A DNA stretch of 64,000 bases from Brevibacillus migulae. Its GTDB lineage: Bacteria; Bacillota; Bacilli; Brevibacillales; Brevibacillaceae. The notes beneath the pieces are model-generated. The model was given only the letters and a program-made list of their open reading frames with translations, was not told the origin of the DNA and made no database searches. The DNA is taken from the NCBI RefSeq assembly GCF_004521915.1, contig NZ_SDKD01000014.1:1-64000 (forward strand), written 5' to 3'. Shown in pieces: positions 29,952 through 38,190 of this stretch. The first letter of the stretch is position 1. Each line of letters starts with the position of its first letter. Made by a program: the position numbers and the translations under genes.

Positions 29952-31304
29952 TTATGAAGAGGGAGACCTTACTTCCCGCTGTACCGCTTCGATGATCTCT
30001 CTAACCCCTTCGTCTATTTGCTCCGGCTGCGTTCGCGAGATACTGATCCGCAAAAACTTCTCCCCATCCCAATAATCCGATAAATAAAACCGCTTGCCGG
30101 AGACGACCTGAATATCTTTGGACGCAAGCCGCTTGATCAGGCGTTCAAGATTGACTGTTCGCGGGATTTTGAACTGTACATACACACCATAGCGGACATT
30201 GGATATTTCGAGCAATCCGCCATCGTCATGCCGCCGGATCGCTTCGTTGAGAGCCTGAATCCGCGCTGCATACTGGCTGCGTATTTTGCGTTTATGACGC
30301 TCGTACATGCCGTTTTTGATATACACTTCCAGTGCCGCTTGGGACAGCTGCGAGGTGTCCGCGTATCTTTTGTATTCGCTGAACGTCTCCAATAGCTTTT
30401 CCGGCAAAACGGCTGCGCCGAGACGGAGTCCCGGGAAGATGATTTTCGAGAAGCTTTTCACATACACGACGTGCGACGTACCGTTATAGGCGTAAATGGG
30501 GTCGAGGCCCGGCTCTTCACCCAAATCGGCCATGTAATCGTCTTCCACCACATATACGTCATATTTGCTGGCCAAGCGAGCGATCGCTTTCCTCTCATCC
30601 GCGCTGTACGAGGTGCCGATCGGGCAGTGGTATCTCGGCATGGTATAGAAAAACTTGATACCGCCGTGCTTGAATTTCTCCTCCAATTCCTGCATATCAA
30701 TACCAGCGGCCGTTCGAGCGATGCCGCATACCGGGATGCGCTCCGACTCTAGAAACCGTAAATAAAGATCATAGCTTGGCTGTTCCACCAGGATCACCGA
30801 ATTCCCGTTCGGAAACGGCATTTTCGCCAATATTTCAAGCGCCTGATTGGCACCCGCCGTGAGGATGATCCGATCGGCTTTGGTAAACACTTGATCATTG
30901 GCCAAATGGGAAACGAGCGTATGACGAAGCGGTTCCATTCCTTTTGAATCGCCACAGGTGAACAGATCGTATTTGTACGTATCCAGGGCTTTGTTCAAGC
31001 AGTGTTGGAAATCCAAATACGGAAAAACGCCCGGATCCGGAGACGCAGCAGCGAAATCGATCGTGCTGCTCGCTGTTGCGGTGGGCTGGTACACGGGCTT
31101 TTCCACCACGTAATAGCCGCTTTGTGCAATCGAGTATATGGCGTGGCGCTTCTCCAATTCCGCGTATGCCCGTATGATCGTGCTGACGCTGCAGCCATAT
31201 TGCTTCGCGGCATTGCGGACAGAGGGCAGCTTTTGACCCGAAATGAATTGCCCTACATTGATTTTTTGCTCCAAATCATCAAGAATTTCCGTATATTTTT
31301 TCAA
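29952..31304 (-). CDS. MocR-type regulator (GntR HTH fused to PLP aminotransferase domain)
   Basis: The 450-residue protein has a GntR winged helix at residues 1-70 (SGQKLPSVRNAAKQYGCSVS, then TIIRAYAELEKR) and a class I aminotransferase fold after it. The PLP-binding Lys lies in YVKSFSKIIFPGLRLGA. MocR/GabR regulators use the aminotransferase domain to sense amino acids or PLP forms. It is divergent from a nitroreductase gene, and a 12-bp palindrome at 31350-31361 lies between them. That suggests it autoregulates and controls the nitroreductase. No strong ribosome site is seen upstream of the ATG at 31304, though CGGGGAGCGG is close. Confidence 0.88.
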   Translation of the reverse strand: MKKYTEILDDLEQKINVGQFISGQKLPSVRNAAKQYGCSVSTIIRAYAELEKRHAIYSIAQSGYYVVEKPVYQPTATASSTIDFAAASPDPGVFPYLDFQHCLNKALDTYKYDLFTCGDSKGMEPLRHTLVSHLANDQVFTKADRIILTAGANQALEILAKMPFPNGNSVILVEQPSYDLYLRFLESERIPVCGIARTAAGIDMQELEEKFKHGGIKFFYTMPRYHCPIGTSYSADERKAIARLASKYDVYVVEDDYMADLGEEPGLDPIYAYNGTSHVVYVKSFSKIIFPGLRLGAAVLPEKLLETFSEYKRYADTSQLSQAALEVYIKNGMYERHKRKIRSQYAARIQALNEAIRRHDDGGLLEISNVRYGVYVQFKIPRTVNLERLIKRLASKDIQVVSGKRFYLSDYWDGEKFLRISISRTQPEQIDEGVREIIEAVQREVRSPSS

Positions 31305-31349
31305 GCCGCTCCCCGCCTTCCCGTACCTATTATATGTGAGGCGGACAAC

Positions 31350-31361
31350 TGTATCGATACA
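31350..31361. promoter_or_regulatory. Candidate MocR operator
   Basis: TGTATCGATACA is a perfect 12-bp palindrome 45 bp upstream of the mocR-type start. A TATAAT on the minus strand at 31334-31329 lies just downstream, so binding here would cover the -35 region of that promoter. The assignment to this regulator is inferred from position. Confidence 0.45.
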
Positions 31362-31457
31362 ATTTACGAAAAACGCGATTGTTGCACGTTGCTGATCGGC
31401 CTATGATGTCAGTAACGGTTTCAAGTTCGCGAACACGAACCTTACTAAAATTAGAAA

Positions 31458-31533
31458 CAACTTGGCTACGCCAAGTCTTTGGCGGAGCTTAGTTGCTCTT
31501 ATGTCGATGAGAATTTTATAAATTCTTATCGAC
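31458..31533 (+). other. Two tandem stem-loops in the nitroreductase leader
   Basis: The first is CAACT (31458-31462) ... AGTTG (31491-31495) enclosing GCTACGCCAA (31465-31474) / TTGGCGGAGC (31479-31488). The second is a 14-bp stem GTCGATGAGAATTT (31503-31516) / AAATTCTTATCGAC (31520-31533) with a 3-nt loop. Neither has a T-run. The ribosome site AAGGTG follows about 6 nt later. They could control translation or be remnants of a terminator. Confidence 0.65.
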
Positions 31534-31554
31534 CGAGAAAGGTGTCGATGCATA

Positions 31555-32220
31555 ATGTCAACCGCTTCGAAAAATGATGTGTTCTCCATATTCCGTGAAC
31601 GTCACTCGATCCGGCATTTTGATGCTTCTTACAAACTCAGTGAGCAGGAGGTCAAGGAGCTTTTGGAAATCGCCGGAATGGCCCCGTCGTCTTGGAATCT
31701 TCAGCATTGGAAGTTCCTCGTCATTACCGATGAGGCAGCCAAGGAAAAGCTGCTTCCGGTCGCGAACAGCCAGAAACAGGTCATCGACGCTTCCATTACC
31801 GTCGCCGTACTCGGGGATTTGGAGGCCAACCGAAATGCCGATGCCGTGTATAGACCCGTCATCCAGGCAGGACTGGATGATGCTTTCGCGGGATATTCTT
31901 CCCATCCCGTGCTGTTCGAGCAAATCGAAGATGCTTACGCGAGTGCATTATCTACCTATCGGCGCGACGAGGCGATTCGCAATGCTTCGCTTGCCGCCAT
32001 GCAGCTGATGCTCGCAGCGAAAGCGAAGGGACTCGATTCGGGACCGATGGTTGGTTTCGACGCAGACGCCTTTGTCAAAGCGTTCCATGTTCCGCCGCGC
32101 TATGTACCGGTTTTGCTCGTAGCCATTGGCAAGGCGGCGAGACCAGCTCGACCGACCTCGCGCTTTCCCGTGGAGCAAACCATCATCTGGAACGGGTTTG
32201 AGTGCCCAACTCCCGACTGA
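31555..32220 (+). CDS. Nitroreductase-family FMN oxidoreductase
   Basis: This 221-residue enzyme has the nitroreductase-fold N-terminus RHSIRHFDASYKLSEQEVKE, MAPSSWNLQHWKFLVI (FMN phosphate contacts) and the C-terminal GLDSGPMVGFD and VPVLLVAIGKA segments. Family members are NAD(P)H-dependent FMN oxidoreductases acting on quinones, nitro compounds or flavins; the natural substrate here is unknown. It is divergent from the MocR regulator and preceded by two strong stem-loops. Confidence 0.9.
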   Translation: MSTASKNDVFSIFRERHSIRHFDASYKLSEQEVKELLEIAGMAPSSWNLQHWKFLVITDEAAKEKLLPVANSQKQVIDASITVAVLGDLEANRNADAVYRPVIQAGLDDAFAGYSSHPVLFEQIEDAYASALSTYRRDEAIRNASLAAMQLMLAAKAKGLDSGPMVGFDADAFVKAFHVPPRYVPVLLVAIGKAARPARPTSRFPVEQTIIWNGFECPTPD

Positions 32221-32345
32221 TATCCTATCATTCCCATGAATTTTCCCAAGGAAATCCCTGTGGGCTGCCCTATTTGCCTTATTCGTTTCGCCATATAATC
32301 TGATGTAGAAGATCGATGCAGTCAAGCGAAACGGGAGGGTATAGA

Positions 32346-33011
32346 ATGAAAGGACTTTTTCACACCGGTGCGAAAATCACAGCGGGCATTTCTCTGGTCG
32401 CACTGGCGATGGCGCCGGGCATGGCAAGCGCAGCAGAGCACAAGAAAACCAAGAATGAACTCAAGCTTGAGCAGGAAGCGGATTATACGGCCGTTCAAAT
32501 CAACACAAAGGTGTATGTGTTCGATGGCGAAAAGCCAATTTATCAGACAAAAGGCACTACCCAGTACGGGCCATTAAAGGATCTTTTTCTCTTGGGAGAG
32601 GGCACCGAACATGAAGTGCCGATGATCGTCATCCAGAATCGAAGCAAAGGATTGATGGTATTCAGCGATTTATGGCCGAAATTTGATAAGGACGGCACGT
32701 ATGACGAAAATACGGTGGATGCCTATGATTGCGGACGACTCTTTACGAAGAAGCAGGATAAAATCGTCAGCAAGACCTCCCATCATTACGCGGAGCAAAA
32801 AGGAGACGAAGTTGTCGTTTACACCGCAAATGATTTTGATGATCTCAAAAAAGGCTACCATGAATCTTACCGTGTAGAAGGAAAATTGAGAGGTCTCATT
32901 ATCTACGATTGCTGTGCGTATGGGGTCGTGGAAGATGAAGACGGCAAACTCATCGTGTACCATGCAGGCGAACAAGGCGCTGAAAAAATCGGAACGATTC
33001 ATTTGCAATAA
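32346..33011 (+). CDS. Secreted protein of unknown function
   Basis: This 221-residue exported protein has a signal peptide at residues 1-29 (MAPGMASAA cleavage region) and no domain I recognise. It is rich in charged residues, with a CC pair in YDCCAYGVVEDEDGK and one further Cys in YDCGRLF. The start at 32346 has CGGGAGG 8 bp upstream; the longer reading from 32316 includes this site. It is a single-gene unit ended by a strong terminator. Confidence 0.7.
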   Translation: MKGLFHTGAKITAGISLVALAMAPGMASAAEHKKTKNELKLEQEADYTAVQINTKVYVFDGEKPIYQTKGTTQYGPLKDLFLLGEGTEHEVPMIVIQNRSKGLMVFSDLWPKFDKDGTYDENTVDAYDCGRLFTKKQDKIVSKTSHHYAEQKGDEVVVYTANDFDDLKKGYHESYRVEGKLRGLIIYDCCAYGVVEDEDGKLIVYHAGEQGAEKIGTIHLQ

Positions 33012-33014
33012 GGA

Positions 33015-33048
33015 GCGAAAAACCTCGTCGATGGCGAGGTTTTTTCGC
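33015..33048. terminator. Bidirectional terminator
   Basis: GCGAAAAACCTCG (33015-33027) pairs with CGAGGTTTTTTCGC (33035-33048) around a 7-nt loop. It lies between the secreted-protein gene and the convergent MFS gene and can serve both strands. Confidence 0.85.
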
Positions 33049-33089
33049 TATGTATAGCTGGGTAGAGGATTTCAACAGGTTTGTGTGGT

Positions 33090-34283
33090 TCATTGCTGCT
33101 TTGAAGAAGGGCTCCCATTGGCCGCAACCCATGTTTCCAGCTGCTTTTTGGTGAATAAGATCGCCAGGCCCATTATCAATGCTGTGCAACCAAACAGCAG
33201 CAAGATCCCTCCGGCTTGATAAAGCAGACTTCCCAACAAAGGTGCTGCGGCCATTCCCAGGTATCGCACAAAGTTGTACACTCCTATAGCTGTCGCCCGC
33301 TCTCTTACAAATTCCTCTGCCAGGAGTGTGGGGGGGACTGACATGGTGATTCCTGCAGTGAAGCCGACAACGGCAAGTGACGCAAGCAGCCCCGCCAAGG
33401 AAACCTTGGCTAGGAGTATGAAAAGGACAAGACTGAGGAATGCGAGTGTGCAAGAGGCAATAAGGCTCTTCGCTGACCCCAATCTCCCCTGTAATTTCCC
33501 GCTGAATTTACTTCCAATGAAACTAAACGACATGAGCCCGAGAAAAATCGATCCGATTTGCTGCGCATTTAGCTGATAGCTGTGAGTTAAGAAGTCGGGT
33601 AAAAAGACAATGAAGGTATAGAACATATCGTACAAAATGAATCCGATCAATAAAACGAGAGCTCCGATCTTATTATTGAAGATCAGAACAAATGATTGAA
33701 GAGTGAAGCGTTTTTCTTGAGTGAAGGTTGGCTTTGTTTCGGGAAGAACGAAGGCTGCGATCATTAACATCACCACGGCCATAACAGATAAAAAGCCGAA
33801 AGCACCTGAGTACCCAGCGATGCTGCCGATTATCCCTCCGATTAACGGCCCCAATGCAGGTGCGATACCCAAGATCATTTGGTAGGTCGCCATTCCTTTG
33901 GCTCGTTCCTTGCCATCAAACAAGTCGCCGATCATCGTCGCTGCTACTAGTGGTACGGCAGCTGCTCCTATTCCCTGCAGGACGCGGAAAAACAACAGGA
34001 CATAGATAGAACTGGAGAAGCTGCAGCCTATGGAGGCCAAAGCATACAAAGTCATACCAGGCACTAGCACGGCTTTGCGTCCTTTTTGGTCAATGATCGG
34101 ACCAAAGACGATTTGCATGACGGCAAGAGCCAGAGTAAAAGCGGAGACGGTCATACTCACGAGATAAAATGAAGTGTGCAAATCATGCTGCAATTGAGGA
34201 AGAAGAGGAACATACAGGTTTTGTGCCAACGATACGATAGCAGCACAAAGGCCAAGCACGTACAAAATGATTCGGGTTTTCAT
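33090..34283 (-). CDS. MFS multidrug efflux transporter, DHA1 type
   Basis: This 397-residue transporter has 12 predicted helices. The first-half motif is IIDQKGRKAVLVPGM (motif A), and GLMGSA-like motif C is replaced by IAPALGPLIGGIIG. It resembles Bcr/CflA or NorA-like drug:H+ antiporters. The MKTRI start at 34283 is preferred over 34295, as AAGG touches the latter. It is divergent from a TetR gene, with two perfect palindromes between them, the usual layout of a drug pump repressed by its local TetR. The drugs are unknown. Confidence 0.88.
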   Translation of the reverse strand: MKTRIILYVLGLCAAIVSLAQNLYVPLLPQLQHDLHTSFYLVSMTVSAFTLALAVMQIVFGPIIDQKGRKAVLVPGMTLYALASIGCSFSSSIYVLLFFRVLQGIGAAAVPLVAATMIGDLFDGKERAKGMATYQMILGIAPALGPLIGGIIGSIAGYSGAFGFLSVMAVVMLMIAAFVLPETKPTFTQEKRFTLQSFVLIFNNKIGALVLLIGFILYDMFYTFIVFLPDFLTHSYQLNAQQIGSIFLGLMSFSFIGSKFSGKLQGRLGSAKSLIASCTLAFLSLVLFILLAKVSLAGLLASLAVVGFTAGITMSVPPTLLAEEFVRERATAIGVYNFVRYLGMAAAPLLGSLLYQAGGILLLFGCTALIMGLAILFTKKQLETWVAANGSPSSKQQ

Positions 34284-34310
34284 ACAAATACACATCCTTC
34301 TCTAAATAAT

Positions 34311-34373
34311 AACTGACTGACTGTCAGTCAGTTCATTTATAAATGTTATTCCATTGACTGACTGTCAGTCAAT
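34311..34373. promoter_or_regulatory. Twin TetR operators between MFS pump and its repressor
   Basis: Two near-identical palindromes share the core TGACTGACTGTCAGTCA: AACTGA...CAGTT at 34311-34333 and ATTGAC...TCAAT at 34353-34373, centres 41 bp apart. Each is a complete inverted repeat with a 1-bp centre. One serves each divergent gene. Confidence 0.8.
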
Positions 34374-34419
34374 AATTATATTTAGGTATAGCCACATAAT
34401 CAGCAAGGGAGAAATTACC

Positions 34420-35049
34420 ATGCCACGAATTGCAAAAGATCCACAAGAACGGCGCAATGAGATATTGGATGCCGCTATCGAGTTATTCAATACAAAAGGG
34501 TATGAGCATACGTCAGTCAGCGATATCGTCAAAAAGGTTGGCGTTGCGCAGGGGACCTTTTATTATTACTTCCGATCGAAAGAGGAAATCGTCAATGCGG
34601 CCCATGAGCGCTCTCTCTCTTCAAGGATGGACTTTGTGAAAAACGTAATGGAAGATTCTACCCTCACCGCAGTGGAAAAATTGAGGAAAGTACTGCTGCA
34701 GGGTTTTCCCGCTCCTGAGACAGACCAAGGTATATTGGAATACTTGCATAGCGAGAGCAATAGTGTCCTGCATCAAAAATGGCTGGTAGCTAAGATTACT
34801 GCCTTTATTCCTTATGTGACAGAAATCGTGCGACAAGGAATCGAAGAAGGCGTGTTTCACCTCAATACGCCTGAAGAGGTTACGGAGTTTTTATTGGTTG
34901 GCATATCTTTTCTATTCGACCGTGGGATATTCGATTGGACCGATGAGGAAATCACGAAGAAATTTTATGCGCTCGAAACTATTATTGATCGACTGTTGGG
35001 GGGAGAAAATATTATTTCGGCATCCGCACTCTTGGGAGTAAAAAAATGA
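34420..35049 (+). CDS. TetR-family transcriptional repressor
   Basis: This 209-residue regulator has an N-terminal TetR helix-turn-helix at about residues 10-55 (EILDAAIELFNTKGYEHTSV, IVKKVGVAQGTFYYYFRSKE) and a ligand-binding C-terminal domain. ATG 34420 follows GGGAGAA at proper distance; the longer reading from 34354 has no ribosome site and crosses the operator. It should repress itself and the divergent MFS gene through the two palindromes at 34311-34373, relieved by a drug ligand. Confidence 0.9.
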   Translation: MPRIAKDPQERRNEILDAAIELFNTKGYEHTSVSDIVKKVGVAQGTFYYYFRSKEEIVNAAHERSLSSRMDFVKNVMEDSTLTAVEKLRKVLLQGFPAPETDQGILEYLHSESNSVLHQKWLVAKITAFIPYVTEIVRQGIEEGVFHLNTPEEVTEFLLVGISFLFDRGIFDWTDEEITKKFYALETIIDRLLGGENIISASALLGVKK

Positions 35050-35222
35050 TTAAAGCGGTCAAGGTAAATCTGTTCCAGCTCTAGGAATAGGATGGGTAAA
35101 TGGTGGGGGTGGAAGCACGCATCAAAGTCGCGAGCAGCCGTTTCAGTTACCAAATCGAAATAAAAATGATAGAGTATGACTATGGTGAAGAGGATAGACA
35201 ATCGTTCGTTGGGGGGATGAAA

Positions 35223-35645
35223 ATGATTCAATCTATCGTGCATATCGCACTCGTCGTAAAAGATTATGATGAGGCGATCGAGTTTTATACAAAAAAGCTG
35301 AATTTTACTTTGGTGGAAGATACCTATCAGCCCGAGCAGGATAAACGATGGGTAGTCGTATCTCCCCCTGGTTCAGTTGGAACTACTATTTTACTTGCTA
35401 GAGCATCGACATCCGAACAAGAGTCGTTTATTGGCAACCAAACGGGTGGCAGAGTGTTTCTCTTTCTGAATACCGATGACTTTTGGCGAGATTACCATGA
35501 AATGGTCGCAAGGGGTATCGAATTTGTCAGAGAACCCAAAGAACAATCGTATGGGATGGTTGCTGTGTTTAAGGATTTATATGGAAACTTATGGGATCTA
35601 CTGGAGCTCAATGAAGATCATCCGATATCCAGACGGATCAAGTAA
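35223..35645 (+). CDS. VOC-family (glyoxalase/bleomycin-resistance fold) protein
   Basis: This 140-residue protein has the paired beta-alpha-beta-beta-beta module: VHIALVVKDYDEAIEFYTKK at the N-terminus and VFKDLYGNLWDLLEL at the C-terminus, with the His and Glu positions of a metal-binding VOC enzyme. The start at 35223 has GGGGGG 6 bp upstream. It lies 173 bp after tetR on the same strand and ends at a terminator. It may be a lyase, dioxygenase or resistance protein; the function is not readable. Confidence 0.85.
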   Translation: MIQSIVHIALVVKDYDEAIEFYTKKLNFTLVEDTYQPEQDKRWVVVSPPGSVGTTILLARASTSEQESFIGNQTGGRVFLFLNTDDFWRDYHEMVARGIEFVREPKEQSYGMVAVFKDLYGNLWDLLELNEDHPISRRIK

Positions 35646-35680
35646 ATCTATTTGCGTACGTTCCATAACCACATGGCAGG

Positions 35681-35713
35681 GGCAGTCGGCACAAGTTGAT
35701 CGACTGCCTTTTC
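35681..35713 (+). terminator. Terminator after VOC gene
   Basis: GGCAGTCG (35681-35688) pairs perfectly with CGACTGCC (35701-35708), followed by TTTTC. Confidence 0.8.
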
Positions 35714-35852
35714 TCAACCAATCGGCGTTTGATTTGCTCCATTTTGCAGGGGAAAGTAATAGGCCACTTTCCTCTAACCAAAGTGCGACATGGGGGAGAT
35801 GCCATGAATAGCTGTCCCATCCATCTGAAAGTGACGAAAGGAGGCGTTATGG

Positions 35853-36905
35853 ATGAAGGCTCATGCCTCTGACCGCATTAAAATCCCGCCCGGATTATGG
35901 GCAGGGTTGCGTCCATTAGGGATTTCCGCCGCCGACATCGCGCGCAAAGCGGGATTGCCGCTTGCCTTTATGACTGAATCGGTAGTCACCTCCGCCCAAT
36001 ATTTCGCGATCTGGCAGGCTTATTCCGATCTCATAGGGGACACTGCCACAGGAATCATCAAGCTTGCGACCGCCTTTGAAACAGCGACGTATCCACCGGC
36101 TGTTTTAGCGACTTTCCACGCTCGTGACTACCGTGACGCCTTAAACCGAATGGCTCGCTACAAACAATTGTGCCCCCCTGAACGCTTGCGTATCACCGAG
36201 GAGGGTGAGTACTGTACGATCGAACTGGAATGGCTTGATACCGGGCAGCCTGGTCCGCCGATACTGATTGGGATCACGCTGGCATGTCTTCTGGAGCTTG
36301 GACGCAGGGGCACAGGTCTTCCATTGACGGCACGGCTCGTCGAATTTTCGGACACCATGGGCAATGTACAAGCCCTGGAAGCTTACTTCGGCTGCCGGAT
36401 TCGGATTGGAGCAGCATGCAACCGGCTGACGTTACATCGAAGAGATCTGGATCAACCCTTTGTCTCGTACAACGAAGAGCTGCTGGAGATCCTGACTCCC
36501 GTGCTGGACCGATCGTTGGATGAACAGCAGCGCAGCCGTTCCATTGCCGAGATGGTCAAATGGATCATGAAACGCAGCCTCACCGGAGGAAGCCCTGGCA
36601 TTCAGGCTGTCGCGAAAGAGTTGGGTATGAGCGATCGTACCTTACAGCGCAGGCTTTCTGACGAAAACACGAGCTTCAAGCATCTGTTGACACAAGCTAG
36701 GCATGAGCAGGCACGAGAGTACTTGGCAGACCCCTCGCTCGATATGAAAGAAGTTGCGTTTCTGCTTGGTTATGATAACCAGAATTCGTTCTACCGCGCC
36801 TTCCGCCTTTGGGAAGGGGATACTCCTTCAAATTGGCGTGCGAAATATGTTGGTACCACCTCGATCTATGAGGAAGGACAGGGAATGCCGACGATTCATT
36901 CCTAG
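35853..36905 (+). CDS. AraC-family regulator with N-terminal Arabinose_bd-type domain
   Basis: This 350-residue protein has the N-terminal domain of OruR/ArgR-like AraC regulators (GLWAGLRPLGISAADIARKA, LATFHARDYRDALNRM) and C-terminal AraC helix-turn-helices (IQAVAKELGMSDRTLQRRLS and MKEVAFLLGYDNQNSFYRAF). GAAAGGAGG precedes the ATG. Family members often control amino acid or aliphatic metabolism. An SDR gene follows 265 bp later on the same strand; a link is possible but not shown. The 36906-37170 gap shows no clear hairpin or promoter. Confidence 0.88.
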   Translation: MKAHASDRIKIPPGLWAGLRPLGISAADIARKAGLPLAFMTESVVTSAQYFAIWQAYSDLIGDTATGIIKLATAFETATYPPAVLATFHARDYRDALNRMARYKQLCPPERLRITEEGEYCTIELEWLDTGQPGPPILIGITLACLLELGRRGTGLPLTARLVEFSDTMGNVQALEAYFGCRIRIGAACNRLTLHRRDLDQPFVSYNEELLEILTPVLDRSLDEQQRSRSIAEMVKWIMKRSLTGGSPGIQAVAKELGMSDRTLQRRLSDENTSFKHLLTQARHEQAREYLADPSLDMKEVAFLLGYDNQNSFYRAFRLWEGDTPSNWRAKYVGTTSIYEEGQGMPTIHS

Positions 36906-37170
36906 TAATCGCGGCCCAACCCAATCGACCGAAAGCGAGCATGTACGAAAGACTTATCTTTTGGCGTGTTAAGATAGAAGTTTGGCGCGATATGTTAGTT
37001 ACGGAACAATCCTGACAAGGTAATATAATCACTATCCGGAGCAAAACACTGTTTGAAACGTGACGGCTCATCGGCTTCACGTGAATGACAAGCGAATGAA
37101 GGGTGCGCTTCTATAGAGGAGCTGATCATGACCGTTTTGCTCATCCGTACATGAAAAGGAGAATGGTTAT

Positions 37171-37965
37171 ATGGATTTGGGATTGCAGAATAAAACAGCT
37201 TTCGTTTCAGGATCTACGAAGGGCATAGGCAAAGCAATTGCCATTGAACTCGCCAAAGAAGGGGTTCATGTGCTCATTAATGGACGAGATGATGATGAGG
37301 TGGAACGAACTGTAAGGGAAATTAAGTCAGCTTACCCGGCTACCTTCCCGCAAAACGCTGCAGCCGATATTGTGGATATCCGTCAAAGAGAAGCTTTATT
37401 TGAAAAATACCCACAGATAGATATTTTAGTGAACAATATGGGGATCTATGAAATGATGCAATATGAGGATGTTGACGATGAAGTATGGGAAACGTACTTC
37501 CGGACGAATGTTCTTGCCGCAAATGGATTATCCAAATTTTATTTGCCGAAAATGCTGGAAAAAGATTTTGGCCGCATCATCTTTATAGCGAGTGAAGAAG
37601 CGATTATGCCTTCCGGGCAAATGCCTCAGTATTGCATGACAAAATCGATGCTATTGTCTTTGTCAAAAAGCTTATCCAAATTAACGATAGGAAAAGATGT
37701 TACAGTCAATACGATCATGCCAGGGCCAACGCTCACTGAAAAAGTGCAGCAAATCATTGAGGGTATGTATGCGAATGAAGAGATGACTTTTTCAGAGAAA
37801 GAGAAAGACTTCATGACTACAAACCTGCCTCAATCTGAAATACAGCGTTTTATCAGGCCGATGGAAATAGGGAGACTGGCTGCATTTGTTTGCAGTCCTT
37901 ATGCATCCGCATTTAAAGGTTCTCCAATCCGTATGGATGGGGGAATGGTGCCTACCATTTTCTAA
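37171..37965 (+). CDS. Short-chain dehydrogenase/reductase (SDR)
   Basis: This 264-residue NAD(P)-dependent oxidoreductase has the cofactor motif GSTKGIGKA near residue 12, NNMG in place of NNAG, and the catalytic YCMTK (Tyr-x-x-x-Lys). It is a classical SDR, but a substrate cannot be read. AAAAGGAG precedes the ATG. It is AT-richer than most neighbours. It is followed by a strong terminator. Confidence 0.92.
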   Translation: MDLGLQNKTAFVSGSTKGIGKAIAIELAKEGVHVLINGRDDDEVERTVREIKSAYPATFPQNAAADIVDIRQREALFEKYPQIDILVNNMGIYEMMQYEDVDDEVWETYFRTNVLAANGLSKFYLPKMLEKDFGRIIFIASEEAIMPSGQMPQYCMTKSMLLSLSKSLSKLTIGKDVTVNTIMPGPTLTEKVQQIIEGMYANEEMTFSEKEKDFMTTNLPQSEIQRFIRPMEIGRLAAFVCSPYASAFKGSPIRMDGGMVPTIF

Positions 37966-38007
37966 TCGTGTTTCTATTCATTCCTCCCTATTAAGGGAGC
38001 GGAAAAC

Positions 38008-38061
38008 TGCGGCTGTCAAGGACCTTCGTATTTGGTCCTTGATAGCCGCATTGTTGTTTTT
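38008..38061 (+). terminator. Strong terminator after the SDR gene
   Basis: TGCGGCTGTCAAGGACC (38008-38024) pairs with GGTCCTTGATAGCCGCA (38034-38050) with one mismatch or wobble, followed by TTGTTGTTTTT. A smaller hairpin, CTCCCT/AGGGAG, lies just before it. Confidence 0.85.
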
Positions 38062-38103
38062 CAGCCCATTTTGACGTTCACTGCGAAGCGCAGCCATAAA
38101 AAA

Positions 38104-38159
38104 AGTAAACGTTTTCAAAAAGAAATTGCATTCAGAAAATTTAAACGCTTTCTTACAAT
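38104..38159 (+). promoter_or_regulatory. Pectin-operon promoter with two cre-like sites
   Basis: TTCAGA (38131-38136) and TACAAT (38154-38159) are 17 bp apart. AGTAAACGTTTTCA (38104-38117) and TTTAAACGCTTTCT (38140-38153) both resemble cre, each with one or two mismatches; the second lies in the promoter spacer. This fits catabolite repression of pectin use. No dedicated regulator gene is nearby. Confidence 0.5.
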
Positions 38160-38190
38160 GAAATCACCATCGTAAGAAAGGAGAGAGCAG

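Noticed and set aside
37018..37075. Inverted ACGTGA/TCACGT before the SDR gene as a terminator or operator
   Set aside because: The arms are only 6 bp with a long loop and no T-run, so it is no better than chance.
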